A stretch of 64,000 nt of DNA from Allolobophora icterica (lineage: Eukaryota; Annelida; Clitellata; Crassiclitellata; Lumbricidae): positions 47,086,111-47,150,110 of the forward strand of contig OY744607.1 of the NCBI GenBank assembly GCA_963556255.1. Direction: 5' to 3'. The position numbers were made by a program, and so were the translations under genes. The first letter of the stretch is position 1, and every line of letters begins with the position of its first letter. The notes beneath the pieces are model-generated. The model searched no databases. It saw only the letters and a program-made list of their open reading frames with translations, and had not been told where the DNA came from. Shown here one piece after another: positions 33,351 through 61,262 of this stretch.

Positions 33351-34460
33351 CCTCTGCGTTGATTGCTGCGGCTTCATTACATAATGAAACAGCAAATGTC
33401 CAACCCATGCTCTAAATTTCGTCTTTCTTATGGCTGTACTCCAAAGACCAAACATCGTAGACCCCCCCCCCACCCCTAAGCATTGGCTTGTCCACCTGCT
33501 TAATTCCAACCCGGCCCAACCTGATCCTCTTCTGTTTTATCTTAAGTAAAAGCCTGTGAGCCAGCTTCTTGCCACGACTTAGTCTTTTGGGCTTTGAAGA
33601 AATACGGATTGTGCGGATGACAATTACGACATCGTTTGACGTATACCGTACACAGCTGATTAAACATCCGCAGTCTCTCTTCTTCAAGAATAAATGGCCG
33701 GTCACGTAGACGTCACTCGCTAAACTTAGTCTATTCCTCTGTCGCAGAACGGGTTCGAGCAACAGGCGATGATTTTTTTTAATCCAAACGTCTATGGTTT
33801 CAGCTCCAATGAATATTTTACTGCCAGGAAATTATTTTTCGTGTTGTATTTAGCGCCGCATCGAGAACACGCGATTCGTCTGCGTGCTGCTTGACTGACG
33901 GGTCAACCGTTGCCAGTTTAGATATCCATGTTAAATGGACACACAAATGGACAGGTAAAATGGACATAAAAACGTAGGATACTGGTGCATACACGGGCCT
34001 ACTTTTCCAAGACTGTGTAGATTCTGTAGAATGTAAATTATTTTGTAGATCAAATACTTATTCGTATCTGTAGGGGACTACGGACGTCGGATGTGCATAA
34101 AGCATTTGTAAGATTTCTGAAATTCGCTCGGTTATTGTTCGGACACACGTTTACAGCCACAGAACATCGGAAATAGATTTGCGAGAACTGTCCTTATAAT
34201 TATTCAGACGGTCAAGGCGTTGAGAGTGAAGGTGTAGCCAGGAATGGAGATTCGATTTAAGCTTTAAGGACTGGATTGAGGCAGGCTGTAAAAGAAGAAT
34301 TGCCCCCTCCCCAAACGGAGCAAAAGAGTAGCACCTGAGTGTCTGATGGTATACACAACCGCATTTGTACAGCTGTGTCTGATACAATAAAATAGAACTG
34401 CATTTGATGTCCCCCACCCCAGTTCCAAAGTGGATCAATGTACACACAGCCACTTACGAC
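33351..34460. other. Spacer, no gene recognised
   Basis: A 116-codon minus-strand frame (33412-33762) has no recognisable domain and is not supported as a gene. Confidence 0.4.
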
Positions 34461-34598
34461 ACAGCATCGATGGCGGTAAACAACCGTGAGCGCAAGACTT
34501 GCTCAAGGTCCATTTACAGAGTGAAGGACTCGAGGAGACTCGAACCCGTACTGTTTGCGTTACAAGACGAGCGAACTAACCAGTCGGCTGCTGTGTCG
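34461..34598 (-). repeat. SINE family A, copy 4 (reverse)
   Basis: Contains gacttgctcaaggtcc, ggagactcgaacccgtact and ttacaagacgagcgaactaa, the reverse of the family body and head. Confidence 0.75.
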
Positions 34599-36128
34599 AA
34601 AAACAAGATTACCTCGAAACAGAGACAGAATGCGATAAATCGTGAAGCTAGAATATCTCAAGAATAGAGATGAAGCACGGCATATCGCAATACGTGTACT
34701 ATTGAGGGTGCGTGTGAAAGAGAGATAGAGCAGAGTGAGGGCAGAGGTGCGAAAGGGGTAAATCAGAAAACAATATAGCAAGGCAGACATCTGTGCGAAA
34801 TCTTTCGCCAGGAAAAAAAGGTTATTTCGTCGACACAAGACGGAAAATCCGAGGGAAGACAGTAGCAGAACTGAAGAAACCGTCAATAGAACTAGATTGA
34901 GCAAGGCGGGGAGTAAAATTGGAAGAATCCACGGACGAATACAGAGTGGGGAAAAAGAAAGGAATGCCCGTAACGGGCGCACATAAAAATGGCCTATAAT
35001 CTCCTTTACCGCTTTACCCACCTCGTACACCATCTTGCGTATATCCGCACTCCGACAGAATACAAAGACTTATATTAGACCACGTTGGGTCTAACTGTGC
35101 TGCTGAGTGGGTACTTTAATACTGCATGCCAGTCGTGCAAAGGAATTCTAGTTAGTAGGATCCAACATACCACAGACTGTCTGCCGTCTGATTGCCTTTG
35201 GTGCTTAAGGCACAGGCCGTACTAATCTGATTATGCGCTAGATTTAAATGCGGACTACGTATTGAACACAAACCATTCCACTTCTCCGCATTTGGACGAC
35301 CACTCCTCTTCCTTCTTGGCGGAAGTCTGTTATGGACAACCCCTAAGATATCAAAAAGAACTGCAAAACAGGGCAGATCAAAAGCAGAACTGTCTTTTGG
35401 CGGATTGATTTTCGTGGGTTCGTCGATCTGTTAAAAATGTAGGAAGACAATGATTACTCTTTCCTTCCTTTAGGTTTTATATAACCTTCATCCAGTCGCT
35501 TTCAGCCAGTCTCCATCGCATTCAGAGCACAAGAAACGTTGACTAGCGGCGCCATTGTCAGCAAAGAACTGTCATTCTCGTCGACCAATCGAGTTTTGTC
35601 TTCGATAGAACCGTCAAACGCCGCCTGGTGCCTGACATGGACCACTCCCACGCGAGGCGAATTTCTTCTCGCTGTCACGCGAGGCGCTGCTGTTTACTAG
35701 ATTTCACGTCTGTGCGGCCTCTACAAGATCTATACTCCGCCTACCCTCAAAACTTGACAAAAATGGCGGATCTCAAGAACGCTATCGATCGTGGATCGAG
35801 ATGCTTTTAATACGATAGGATCATGCTAGGAAATGTATACGCGCGTTGATTGATTACCGATGGTCGTGGGTGTCATGCTGACGATTAATCGTGCATGACT
35901 GCTCGCGCAATAACATGTCAAAGCACGCAGAGAAATACGTTGATAGACAAGAGACATGTTGCAGGAGGATGTTCCAAACCACATTGACTAGGCCTACCAT
36001 TCGCGCAGAAATAAAAGATAAAGGCGTGGGGGAAAGACGTTTAAGAACTGAATCTATCGTTACGTATATTGTGTTACATACTTACAAAGCTGCAGACAAA
36101 CTGAACGAAATTTACACCTCTCGGCGCA
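34599..36128. other. Spacer, no gene recognised
   Basis: A 157-codon minus-strand frame (34560-35033) is hydrophobic, overlaps the SINE and shows no known motif. I do not call it a gene. Confidence 0.4.
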
Positions 36129-36151
36129 CTCTGTCTGTCTGTCTGTCTGTC

Positions 36152-36203
<52 letters not shown>
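36129..36203. repeat. (CTGT)n microsatellite
   Basis: About 18 units with one CGT interruption. Confidence 0.97.
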
Positions 36204-37170
36204 GAAACTCTTGTCTGTACTGCCTTAATGCATACCGAGAATAAATTTCTGTGCAAAATCAATTGTGCACTACCGTCTCAGCATTGAGGCGTTTCTTTCA
36301 GGCATTATCCTTATTTCTTCTTTCTTCTCCATCAGCTCCTCGTCTGCTTCTTTGTCTGATCTGTTTCGTCTAATGTGGCCAAGGACAAGAAGACGCACGA
36401 AGGCAAACATCTTAGACTGAGTGCACGCTAGCCTACGTTCAGTTTGTCTGTTGACGGTCAAACAATTGCGGTACCGTATTTTGCACTTGCAAAATCGATT
36501 GAAAACCAACTGATTGAAAATCACCCGTTCAATCGTGGCTTCGAATTTGGTAGCAAAACAGAATCAGGGAAGTCGCAAAACATGCAACTGTTTAAGACGA
36601 AAATTCGAGAAAATTGACGCAAATCGATGTTATAACGTCTGAAATTAAAGATGGCAGACGTGGTAAACAAAAATGACGCCATGCATGTTGGATTATTGAC
36701 TAGTAAATAATTAGCAGGGGCTGTTTTCGGGCTTCCTGTGAATCTAATAAAGACAAATTGATAAGAGTTACTGCAGTGACGTACATCCAATTGGCTGACA
36801 GTAATGGCTGCATTTTCTATGATTCTTGTCCATGCCATGGATAATAAACATAGAGGTCTAAGATTTATTATTGATGTACCGGTAGGCCCTACATGCAGGG
36901 TGGGTTTTGTATTTGCGGTAGTTGGTTGACGACGAATGTGCTGCTATGTGCAGCAAAATGTGTGGGGAATATGGATCTTGAATAGACGGTAGGCCTAGTA
37001 TAAATCACAAGGGGAAAGGCGTGTGGGCTGGATCAAAATGTATGGGTATATTTTAAGAATGCATGGGGTCGACTAGCAAAGTAGTCTGTTATACAATACG
37101 ATACAATGCAAGTCCTTTTGATAATGCCCTCCTACCAAAGTGCAGAAGTGCACACACAAACATACGAGAG
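36204..37170. other. Spacer, no gene recognised
   Basis: No supported frame. A 105-codon minus frame (36521-36838) lacks recognisable motifs. Confidence 0.4.
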
Positions 37171-37322
37171 AACATCGATGGCGCTGAGCAGTTGTGAGTG
37201 AAGGACTCACTCAAGGCTCTTACATATTACACAATGACCGTGTTGAGTGGAGGAGGCTCAGTCCCGTGCTTTCCGCATAACAGACCGAGCGCTGTTTAAC
37301 CAATCGACTACCATGCCCCAAT
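37171..37322 (-). repeat. SINE family A, copy 5 (reverse)
   Basis: Contains gatggcgctgagcagttgtg, aaggactcactcaaggc and the reverse head ctgtttaaccaatcgactac. Confidence 0.75.
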
Positions 37323-37449
37323 GTGAAGTGTGGCGTTCAGGAAGTAGCCTACTGTTTAATGGGGAAGATCTGTCTTCTATTATAGGGGTAGTCTTAACTA
37401 ATAGGGATACTCCTTTAACCTATGGACATTGTGACTTCGATGCATTTAA
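37323..37449. other. Short spacer
   Basis: Nothing recognised. Confidence 0.4.
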
Positions 37450-37684
<235 letters not shown>

Positions 37685-37707
37685 CACTTATTAAGCTTAA
37701 TAACCAA

Positions 37708-37913
37708 GCATCAATCGATGGCGCTGAGCAATTGTGAATGGATGACTTGCTCAAGGTCACTACACAGTGCCATCGGTTGATGCCTTGTGCATTAGACACC
37801 GGCGCAATAGAAGTTACTAATTACATTACAGTAACCGTCTCAGAGGAAGAGGCTCGAACCCGTACTCTCCGCGTTACAAGGCGAGCTCTCTAACCAATCG
37901 GCTACCGTGTCCC
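37708..37913 (-). repeat. SINE family A, copy 6 (reverse), interrupted by SINE B
   Basis: The A-type tail/body (37708-37767) and head (37831-37913, ending accaatcggctaccgtgtcc) are separated by a SINE B core at 37768-37830. Confidence 0.8.
37768..37830 (+). repeat. SINE family B, copy 2, inserted in SINE A
   Basis: Reads tgccatcggttgatgccttg, tgcattagacaccgg and gcaatagaagttacta. It splits the A sequence between tacacag and gtaaccgtctc. Confidence 0.7.
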
Positions 37914-39654
37914 ATAGCATTGGCTAACACTGCCTGGATAGCCAAAGACACATGTTCGCATCGTACTGCTCAGATGTTCGTCATTTCCCGGATAATGCGT
38001 TAGGCCCCTATTAGTCGCCAACGGTGAATTGACGCCTCATGTATACATGCAATATCATAAAAAAACCTTTATTATTCTTTAACGCCTCTGCACCTTACTC
38101 TGATCATGAAAGCATTAAAAGCCTTGGATCCCTCGCCGCTGGGTAGATAAACGTCGCTGCACTTAAGTTAAAAGACCTGAAGCATTAGTACATAACACAA
38201 ATTATTTAAAACAGACCTGTCGCATCTGATGCCCAGCCGGCTGTTTCAACATACACTAATAGTCGCAGTGCTTCGCGTCTCTCCTTGATGTACATGCTAC
38301 TTACTTACTTACTTAAATACGTTTATTTAACGACGCCGTCATATCAAAGATGACATGCTACTTAAGTCTGCATCGTAGCTTTGTACCGAACGGTATACAG
38401 CCTAGTCTGTGATCAGGTGGTCTACTCGTAATGTCAGAAATTCTATAGCACTACTCATTGCTAAACGCACGGCATCGTCTTATACAGAGCCTACGAAGTG
38501 GAAGTCCAGGTCCGGTTGCATCATTGCCAGAAAACCAGGGAGAGCAGGAGGCAGAGGATCTGTGGGCTGTGTTTGAGATGAGAGAAATTTGAAGGCGGCT
38601 GAGTTAATAGATCAGGGTAGGGTTTAGTGGATATCTCAGAGTAGGGTTTATTCTGGAAAGCACTGTGTCCGTAATTCGATCAGCGTAATGAGGGAACCCC
38701 TTGTACAATTTTTTCGTACCAGCCTTATCTTGCCTATATAGTGCATACTCTCTTTCTACCTAATATCTTACCTTCTCTTACCTCGCCTTTACCTTGCCTT
38801 GCCTTGCCTTGCCATGTCTTACCTTACTTTGTCCTACCTTACTTCACCCATCATCGAGTGTGTGTGTGCGTGCGTGTGTGTGTTTGTGTGTATGTGTGTG
38901 CGAAAGGCAATTATTCGTATTACAGTGGTCCTTGGTTCATGTAGTACAGTTAAAATGGTCGGCTGTCAGTTTAATAGACTATACATTTGGTAGAGGGAAA
39001 AAACATGGAACAACAGAGTATTTGCCGGAAGGGGCATTTGGACGGACTAGCGCGCAGATGTTTTACGCGGAACGGCTAGTAACCTTACACTACCCTAACT
39101 TTGTTGACTTTACCTTACCTTACCTTTTCTTCCTTCACCTTACCCCTAAACTCATTAAGCATTTCTCCACTCGTCCCCGTTTTAGTACGCATCTTAAGCT
39201 CAGCTGTCAACCTGGCATGGCACTTGAAGCTTTCGTCGAATTTTCCCCTCGAGCTTTGCAGTAGCCTACATTGCGCAAGCATCTTGCAGCGCCCCAAGTT
39301 AGCGGCCGGCGTTATAGAGGTTTCTACAGTCATCCTATAATTACTTGTGGCTCTCTGCGCCAGTGATTGATCAGTTAGCAGGTATGATATTTTACTTCCG
39401 TGCGCTAAGGCTCGTTTCTGAGAAGACAGCGGCCGTTGGGGGCGAACGTGTATATTAAACACGACATGCAATATCAATATCTTCAGCAGACCATTCGGGT
39501 GTGCAGCAGATCTACATAAAAGGCGGCTGAAAATGGCCAGAAATTTGACGTCGTACTTCAAGGACGTCCGGAAATAGGGAGGGCCACCTAGATGCGGACA
39601 GAAACGGACAAAGGAATCGTACCTGTGTGAACGCTACCTCGCAAATATCTCAGC
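37914..39654. other. Spacer with small simple repeats
   Basis: (CTTA)n at 38309-38325, CCTTG/ACCTT pentamer tracts at 38770-38840 and 39080-39150, and a (GT)n patch at 38856-38900. Long frames over these tracts are repeat artefacts. No gene was recognised. Confidence 0.5.
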
Positions 39655-40835
39655 TCACCGTACTGGCCCTATTCGACGTTAGCGCCGCTTTTGACAGTAA
39701 ACCACGAAATTCTTAAGCTATTGCATGTCTCGTTCGGGCTCTCAGGGAATTTTCCAGAATGAATAGGCTCCTTTTTCAATGGGCGCTCAATTAGTGTGAC
39801 TGACAGGCTGACTTGCTTCTGGGTGGGTCCCCGCCTCGTTTGATCTCCTCCAGGGCTCCGTCCTCGGTCCCATCCTATATATTAATTACACCTCTGACCT
39901 TGCATCGCTTCTCGCGGAGCATACGGCTGTGGGCCAGCTTTACGCGGACGACATACAGGCATACTTGCATCGTCTGTCGGCCGATGCTGTCTCTGCTGTG
40001 CGAGCTATGGGTCGGGTCTTGGTTGCTCTCGAGACATGGATGTCCTCAAACCGCCTACGTCTATACCCCACAAAGACTAAATTTGCTAGGATAGACAGAC
40101 ACCCTTGCTGCAGAATTTCCTAGTTATTCTTTGAATTTCTTTCTCCACTATGGTTTGTGACCTCGGTATTCCGCTGAACCAGGAGCTTACCTTTGCGCCT
40201 GACCTCAATCGTCTAGCCCGCGACTGCTTCTATCAGTCGCGCAAGCTCCACACAGTTGCTCGCTCTCTCACCCCAAGTGCAGTTTCTACCTCGGTGCACT
40301 CCGTCACCGCCCGACTAGATTACTGTTCCTCACTCTATTCTGGTCTACCATCCGTCCGTTTGTCGTGCCTTGACCGCGTTTTGCGTTCTGCTGCCCGTCT
40401 TATCGGTCGAATATCTAAATTCGACCACGTATCTACATGTAGTTATGTGCTGGAGGTCCTGCGCTGGCTCCCTGTTGGTCAGCGTATTGTATGCAGGCCT
40501 AGGGTCGTCTGCCTGCTGTGGTGATGCCTTGCCCCAACTTATCTGCGTGTCTTATGCCACCCTGTACTGGGAGCCCAGGGTAGCCGTCCCTCCGTTCCTC
40601 AGGTGCCGTTTGCCCTCACGGCTACCATGCAGAACCGTGTCTTCTCAGTGGTGGACCAAACCGTCTGGAATGGGCAACCTCGGGAGTTGCCTCTGCTTCC
40701 CAGAACCTCTCTGAAACTGTCTATGTTAGCTTAAAAACAGTCCTGTTTCGTCGTGCTGGAACCGGGAGCACCTCTGAGAAGTCCTCCCTGAAGAAGTGCT
40801 ATACAAGTACCTGAAAGAAGGAAATGCTCGAATGA
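39655..40835 (+). pseudogene. CR1-like LINE reverse transcriptase fragment, plus strand, broken by frameshifts
   Basis: In shifting frames the sequence encodes RT motif A (LALFDVSAAFDS, about 39662-39700), a GSVLGPILYINYTSDLASLL segment (about 39853), the catalytic box QLYADDIQAYLH (about 39935), LETWMSSNRLRLYPTKTK, then the downstream ARLDYCSSLYSGLPSV and LEVLRWLPVGQRI segments typical of CR1-type elements. It ends near ctcgaatgaataaaatga, like the (GAAT)-type tail of the copy at 60050-60545. Several frame breaks and 5' truncation make it dead. Confidence 0.8.
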
Positions 40836-41136
40836 ATAAAATGAGAGAAAACATTGGTTAGAAAAGAAAAGTTATCAGATTTGGCAATGTCTTTCGTATA
40901 TCCATAGTAACGGGCGAAAACTGGATAAATTGTTAAATAGGCCTATGTGTATTTGTCTAAGTTTGCGCCATCTCGTAATAAAGATGGATTCAAAAAAATG
41001 TCTAAATATCTGTTCAACTTGTGTGATCAATGCGTTGCCATGTCACAGAAAGCCACGATTTGGACATTATAGCGTGATTGGACTGTTAATCACGTGACAG
41101 TCACGTGCTGTGGATTCTGTGTTCTGTCTGTCTGTA

Positions 41137-41190
<54 letters not shown>

Positions 41191-41752
41191 GAAACATGTA
41201 CATTGTATAACAATGTACATGTATGTATGAATGTATGTATGTATGCCTGTCTTCTGAACCACTTAAAATCCATGTTTTTATTTTACGTTATGTTATGTTG
41301 CGTCATGTTATATGATTTGATATGCAAATGGTTCAGTCGCTAGAGCTCGTTTTCTGACATCTGGCGAATGCACGGATCAGCACAAGTCCCTAATGAATCT
41401 ACAGTATTATTCGCGATATATTAATTTTTTCTTACCGTATCTGTTACATTTTTAAACATTATTTGTAAGTTATACAACGTAATGTAGCCTACTGCGCATC
41501 TTAGGAGCCACTCAGCTATCAATCAGATGGGAAAAGGTGTGTCTTTAATCTTCCAAATCATGTACTGCAGTCTGCAGTCCGTAATGTGTGGAACGGAGCG
41601 AATTTCAGTAGGTAAATTGTTCCATTACGATGGTCTAATGACAGAGAAGCCCCCACGTGCACGTGTCGAGGTGTGAGAGCGTGGACCGCTCGTCCAATTT
41701 TTGGACAGGCGCGGCTAATATTGTAGGCCTAGGGGATATATACTACACCCAG
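40836..41752. other. Spacer with (CTGT)n at 41124-41187
   Basis: One CTGT microsatellite, then GTAT-like units at 41220-41245. No gene was recognised. Confidence 0.5.
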
Positions 41753-41753
41753 C

Positions 41754-42113
41754 CAGGGGCGTCTACTCTATAGAAACCTTTGAGCAAAATAATGCTCCAT
41801 CCAAAAAATAGGGGCGGGGGGTGGGTGGGAGATCTGTCAGCGTGTATGTGCCATCATTACAGGAGTCGAATATAACTGTCTAAGCGGCAGCCATACGGCG
41901 CCATTCATGTCCTACTATTCATTTACCCACCGCAGCCACCTAGCGAGTAGAAGGCTGAATTAATCTTACGGGATCTACGGGGTTCGATCTTGGTACCTTC
42001 AGCTCTTCACGCCAGTGTGTTATCCATTACTCTACGGGCCCCGTAGTGTAGAATGAATAGCCAAATCCCTCCAGCCCCAATATTTTGGACAAGTTTACGC
42101 CAGTGATAACAGA
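41754..42113. mobile_element. Degenerate hAT-like element with a tRNA-like segment inside
   Basis: The left end CAGGGGCGTCTACTC and right end (reverse complement CACTGGCGTAAACTTGTCC) are hAT-like. The right 29 bases equal those of the element at 61894-62570. The flanking 8-mers do not match, so one side may be rearranged. On the minus strand about 41930-42050 looks like a tRNA-derived SINE head (gagtaatggataacacactgg). Confidence 0.5.
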
Positions 42114-42428
42114 GCAGATATTGTGCACTAATCAATGCGCGCTCGATTTACTCGGTCTGCATTTACTGTTCCATACTGAACTGATAATACCAGAGTTTAT
42201 TCCGAGCACGCTCTGAGCGTACGTTGAGCAGTCCCGCGAAGCACTTCCTGTCTCCAAAAGCTCAGTCAACAGTGCTGTTTAGTCGTAGTGTAATTAATTA
42301 TTACTCAAAGATAAATATTGCATATACATTGGGTTTTACGCAACTAAAATAGTAACAAACCGTGTGAAATCCCCAGTTTTTTAGTTAAAATTTTGAAGAG
42401 AGGTGGTGTTAAATTCTTCCTGTGAACA
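42114..42428 (+). promoter_or_regulatory. Probable ATG16L1 promoter and 5' UTR region
   Basis: The only sequence between the hAT-like fragment and the start codon. A CACTTCCTG word (about 42242), the core of an ETS-factor site, is the only suggestive motif. No TATA box was recognised. The transcription start is unknown. Confidence 0.3.
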
Positions 42429-57773
<15,345 letters not shown>

Positions 57774-57999
57774 AAAACCATCACCTCCATGGCAGTGCAA
57801 TGGACGTCGCTTAGAGAAACAAGTTCATGTATCCAGATTGATGAACGCTTCTCCTTCCTTAACTTACGAACAAACCAAAGTTATGAGGATTCGATGGCAG
57901 TTCTGCGGTAATCGGCGTCGAAGGCTGCTTGTGAAAAGCTTGTCGATGCTGCATGACTTTGTCCATTCGCCTCACTTTTTATTCACCGCACTTCTTTTT

Positions 58000-58005
58000 A
58001 ATAAA
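58000..58005 (+). terminator. Possible proximal polyadenylation signal AATAAA
   Basis: Exact AATAAA 227 bases after the ATG16L1 stop; downstream TGTTGTTTTG is GT-rich. Confidence 0.45.
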
Positions 58006-58647
58006 TCTGCTGTTGTTTTGTTAAGTGCTTGTTATACCAACATCTCCGTGAAACATGCTTCAGAAAAACAAATTCTGGTGTAATGCAGTTGGAAACTTTG
58101 AACGTGATATGGCTTCCTAAACAGCACTGGTTGGTAGGAGGCTACGGTTCTTTTTTACTGTTCGAGTACTGTGTTCATGTTAGCCGTGATGTTTGGAGAC
58201 ATGACTATTGTTGTGTGTATAAATATTATTTCATAATAATTACACCGAGTTTTATTTAGGCTGGTTGTTTAAATAGGTATTTCTAGTTCATAATGCAGTC
58301 GTGACATTGACTGAATTTGTAGGTGGATGTCTGTGGACCTCTGGAATTGCAGCATGGGAAATGGGTTTTGGGTTTGCGTTTTGTGTTAAACAGGAATTCT
58401 TTGCTGTGACAGTAATCTCCAATGTTATATAGCACCTTTTGAGCAAGTCATGAGTTGTGGGATGAAGACTCCGTTCTGCAGGCTGTTTTTTGTGGCTCTT
58501 GTGAATTCTGATATGTTGGAGATGTCAGAAATCCAGAAATGCATTGCTTAAATCTTTAATCCATTTTTGTGACAAATTTTACTGTTGACAGTTGTAAATG
58601 GTCGTGTTTTTGATGTGTTTATATCCCGGTATCATGACTGTGGTAAA

Positions 58648-58657
58648 AATAAATAAA
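58648..58657 (+). terminator. Possible distal polyadenylation signals AATAAATAAA
   Basis: Two overlapping AATAAA hexamers. Confidence 0.45.
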
Positions 58658-58867
58658 TGGACTCGTACTCTTTTCCACTATTTAGTGGAAATTTTCTTAG
58701 GAACGCCAGTTACAGCAGAATGCAGTTGTTCTTGTTAAATTAAGAACGATGTTAATGTTTGTCGTAACACTTGAACGACGGGCTGCATTCGTTTCCAGTC
58801 GCTTTTAGTACACTGTCATCGTTGAAGTTGTAGATTGGAGGTTTAATTCTCTGAAGTGACTTCAAAG

Positions 58868-59100
58868 GTTTGTGGGGCATGGTGGCTCAGTGGTAAGTTC
58901 GGCGCCTTGTGACCGAAGGGTTGCAGGTTCGAATCCCACTCTAGCCGCTGCGTACGGACCTTGGGCAAGTCCTTCACTCGCAATTGCTCGTGGCACTTCG
59001 GCATGAAAATTCCGGCACAGTATACCAATGCTGTAGTCGGGAGCGCCTCTGAGTAGTAGTTGACTTCCTGACGCGCTATAGAAATATCCAGAATAAAAAA
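58868..59100 (+). repeat. tRNA-derived SINE family D
   Basis: Head ggggcatggtggctcagtgg, box B-like gcaggttcgaatccca, body accttgggcaagtccttcac shared with family A, then ggagcgcctctgagtagtag and a cgctatagaaatatcc tail like the LINE 3' ends here, with an A-rich end. Confidence 0.75.
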
Positions 59101-59445
59101 AGGTTGTGGAACAACTTATTTATTACATGCCTCGCCTCTGTTAGTAGCTTTTACTTGCATGAAAAGGTCACATTTTGGGCTTCAACAATTTCAGAAGAGA
59201 TACAAAATTCTCGTGAGCCATCAACAAGCGACAGGATAGCCTAATCTAGACCTAAGCAGTCGCTGAAGTGCGGATGTGTTCAAAGGAGTATAGGCCATGC
59301 CCATGAAAATTTGATGGCACTCTTATGAGCCATAGAAAGATTCCATATGGGAACATTCATCTCGTGTTGGCAGAGTGTATGGTAATGCCAAATACGGGCA
59401 TTAGTACGTCATATTTTGCGGATGACCCGACCCCATTCACTATTT
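59101..59445. other. Spacer, no gene recognised
   Basis: Nothing recognised. Confidence 0.4.
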
Positions 59446-59538
59446 CACCTCTATCTAATGACTGAGCATCAGTCGATGGCGCTGAGCAGTTGTGAGTGAA
59501 GGACTTGCTCAAGGTCTCTGTACAGTAACCATCTCGAG
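59446..59538 (-). repeat. SINE family A, copy 10, first part (reverse, interrupted)
   Basis: gtcgatggcgctgagcagtt, gaaggacttgctcaaggtct, cagtaaccatctcgag. It resumes at 61173 with aggaggctggaaccca and the reverse head. Confidence 0.8.
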
Positions 59539-59650
59539 CAGTGGCGTAGCCAGGTTTTAACACCAGGGGGAGCGAGCACATGAAAAAGGCCCCGATTACC
59601 AAACTAAATAATTTCAATTAGTATTTATTTTTGTATTTTAAATAGAAACA

Positions 59651-59881
59651 CTAAAACACCCAAAAGGTGGCAAGAGCGATATGTATAGTAAATGTGTAAT
59701 ATAGTAGGCCTAGGCCTCTATAGTGTACTATAACAAAACAGTACAAACACAAACCAATTAAAACAGCCAAACAAGGCTTCATTTCAGCAAAGTTATCGAT
59801 TACTTTGTTATGATCCACTTCACTAGCGAACTGTCTTTCGATCGTAATCAAAGCTAAACCAGACAATCTGTCCTCGCCCAT
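59651..59881 (-). pseudogene. hAT transposase C-terminal remnant (ZMYM1-like)
   Basis: The minus frame starts GEDRLSGLALITIERQFA and continues VIDNFAEMKP, the last segment of ZMYM1-type hAT transposases (RLSGLALM.IER..VIDEFA..K). The upstream coding part is missing, replaced by LINE-derived and unrelated sequence. Confidence 0.7.
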
Positions 59882-60049
59882 TGTAGAACGTACATGTACG
59901 TACGACTGAGTCGTCTAAAGGATTGTTCCACACTAGAGCTCGTTATTGGCAAGGTCAGCAAACTGCGGTACAATGTGGACTGCAGGCTAGGATAAATGGA
60001 ACGCGTTTCATTGGCGATCATGAATTTTAGTACGTGTCTGCTAGAGATT

Positions 60050-60545
60050 GTAATTTGGTCACATTGCTAAAATGCTTTGGATCTAAGCAACTAAGTTTCA
60101 AAGCCACATTTGTAAAATGCTCAAATGCTCAGGTCTCAGCTGGTTATATGCTGAAGGTCATACACTGGCTTCCTGTCAGCCAGCGCGTATTATTCAAGGT
60201 TGTTTCCCATGTGTGGCGGTGTCAGCTGGGCTGCACTCCAGCTTATCTGTGGGTCCTTTGGCGACTCGTGTTGGGAGTTCAGGATAGCCGTCACCTTCGC
60301 TCTTCGGGGAAGGGGATGCTCACTGTGCATTTTGCCCACACAGCCACCATGCGAAACAGTGGTTTTTCAGTAGTGGGTCCGACGGCATGGAACGGCCTCC
60401 CTTCGGAGCTGCGCCTGCTCCTCAGAACTCCCACTGATACGTTTTACACTTGATTGAAAACTGTCCTATTTGGCCGTGCTGAAGTCAGGAGCACCTCTGA
60501 GTAGCCCCCTTGAAGAATTGCTATATAAAAACTCGAATGAATGAG
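60050..60545 (+). pseudogene. CR1-like LINE 3' end inside the hAT element
   Basis: The frame reads LKVIHWLPVSQRVLFKVVSH, ..SVVGPTAWNGLPSELRLLL.., then after a stop LKTVLFGRAEV, ending in atataaaaactcgaatgaat. Same family end as at 40835. It lacks the RT domain. Confidence 0.8.
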
Positions 60546-61172
60546 TTATAGAAATATTTTGGTTGTGCTTTTATGAAACAATCTAGAGACACTATGTAGG
60601 TTTCAAATATGAATTTTTTCTGGAATCATCCACTGACATTCCCTCATGGAATTTCTTTCTTTTCCGAAGTCTATATGTTGCTCATAGTTAATTGTAATAT
60701 CACATTTTTGAGCCAGCTCAGTTGTTTCATTCTAAATCCGTTCAGATCAGATTCAAATTCATTTCACATGCTTTTCATCTCATTTCCAATAGTTGAATTA
60801 GGAATTTAGGAGCTGAGAGTAAATCAATGCTACTTTTCTGTAAATATGTGGATAAACTTAAACCTTCTCTGGCACTTTTTCGCAGAATATTAGAAGAACT
60901 AAGAATTCGAACATATTAAGTGTTACAAGAATACCTTTTGCCTCAGCCAACTGTTTAGTAGTGCAGTTTGAAGGAAATTTACAATTTAAGGACAAGGTGA
61001 TATATTTCTTATGTCGTTTGAGCGATTAGAACAAATAATTTTTGAACGTTTTGGAATAAATAAATTGTGAAAAAGGCCCCACATAATAAATTGTGAAAAA
61101 GGCCCCACATTTTGGAAAATGGTCTCAGGGGGAGCGGTCGCTCCCCCTGCTCCCCCCCTAGCTACGCCTCTG

Positions 61173-61262
61173 ATCTCGAGGTAGGAGGCTGGAACCCATA
61201 CTCTCCACGTTACAAGCCGAGAGCTCTGAAGTTTCTAACCAACCTGGTACTATTCCCCATTT
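61173..61262 (-). repeat. SINE family A, copy 10, second part
   Basis: tggaacccatactctccacg, ttacaagccgagagctctga and accaacctggtactattccc are the reverse of box B and box A regions. Confidence 0.75.

Larger units (their letters stand above)
57774..58670 (+). other. ATG16L1: Probable ATG16L1 3' UTR
   Basis: No new gene follows the stop codon, and two groups of polyadenylation signals lie at 58000 and 58648. The far end is inferred from the second group. Confidence 0.5.
59539..61172. mobile_element. hAT transposon of 1634 bp inserted in SINE A
   Basis: The ends are CAGTGGCGTAGCCAGG and, in reverse complement, CAGAGGCGTAGCTAGG, with perfect duplications atctcgag (59531-59538, 61173-61180). 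It contains a transposase end on the minus strand and a LINE fragment on the plus strand. aaaaggcccc motifs occur inside both ends. Confidence 0.93.

Noticed and set aside
33412..33762. 116-codon basic minus-strand frame
   Set aside because: No recognisable domain, start or neighbouring exons; a C-homopolymer runs through its 3' part.
34560..35033. 157-codon hydrophobic minus-strand frame
   Set aside because: Overlaps a SINE, AT-rich, no domain recognised. Most likely chance.
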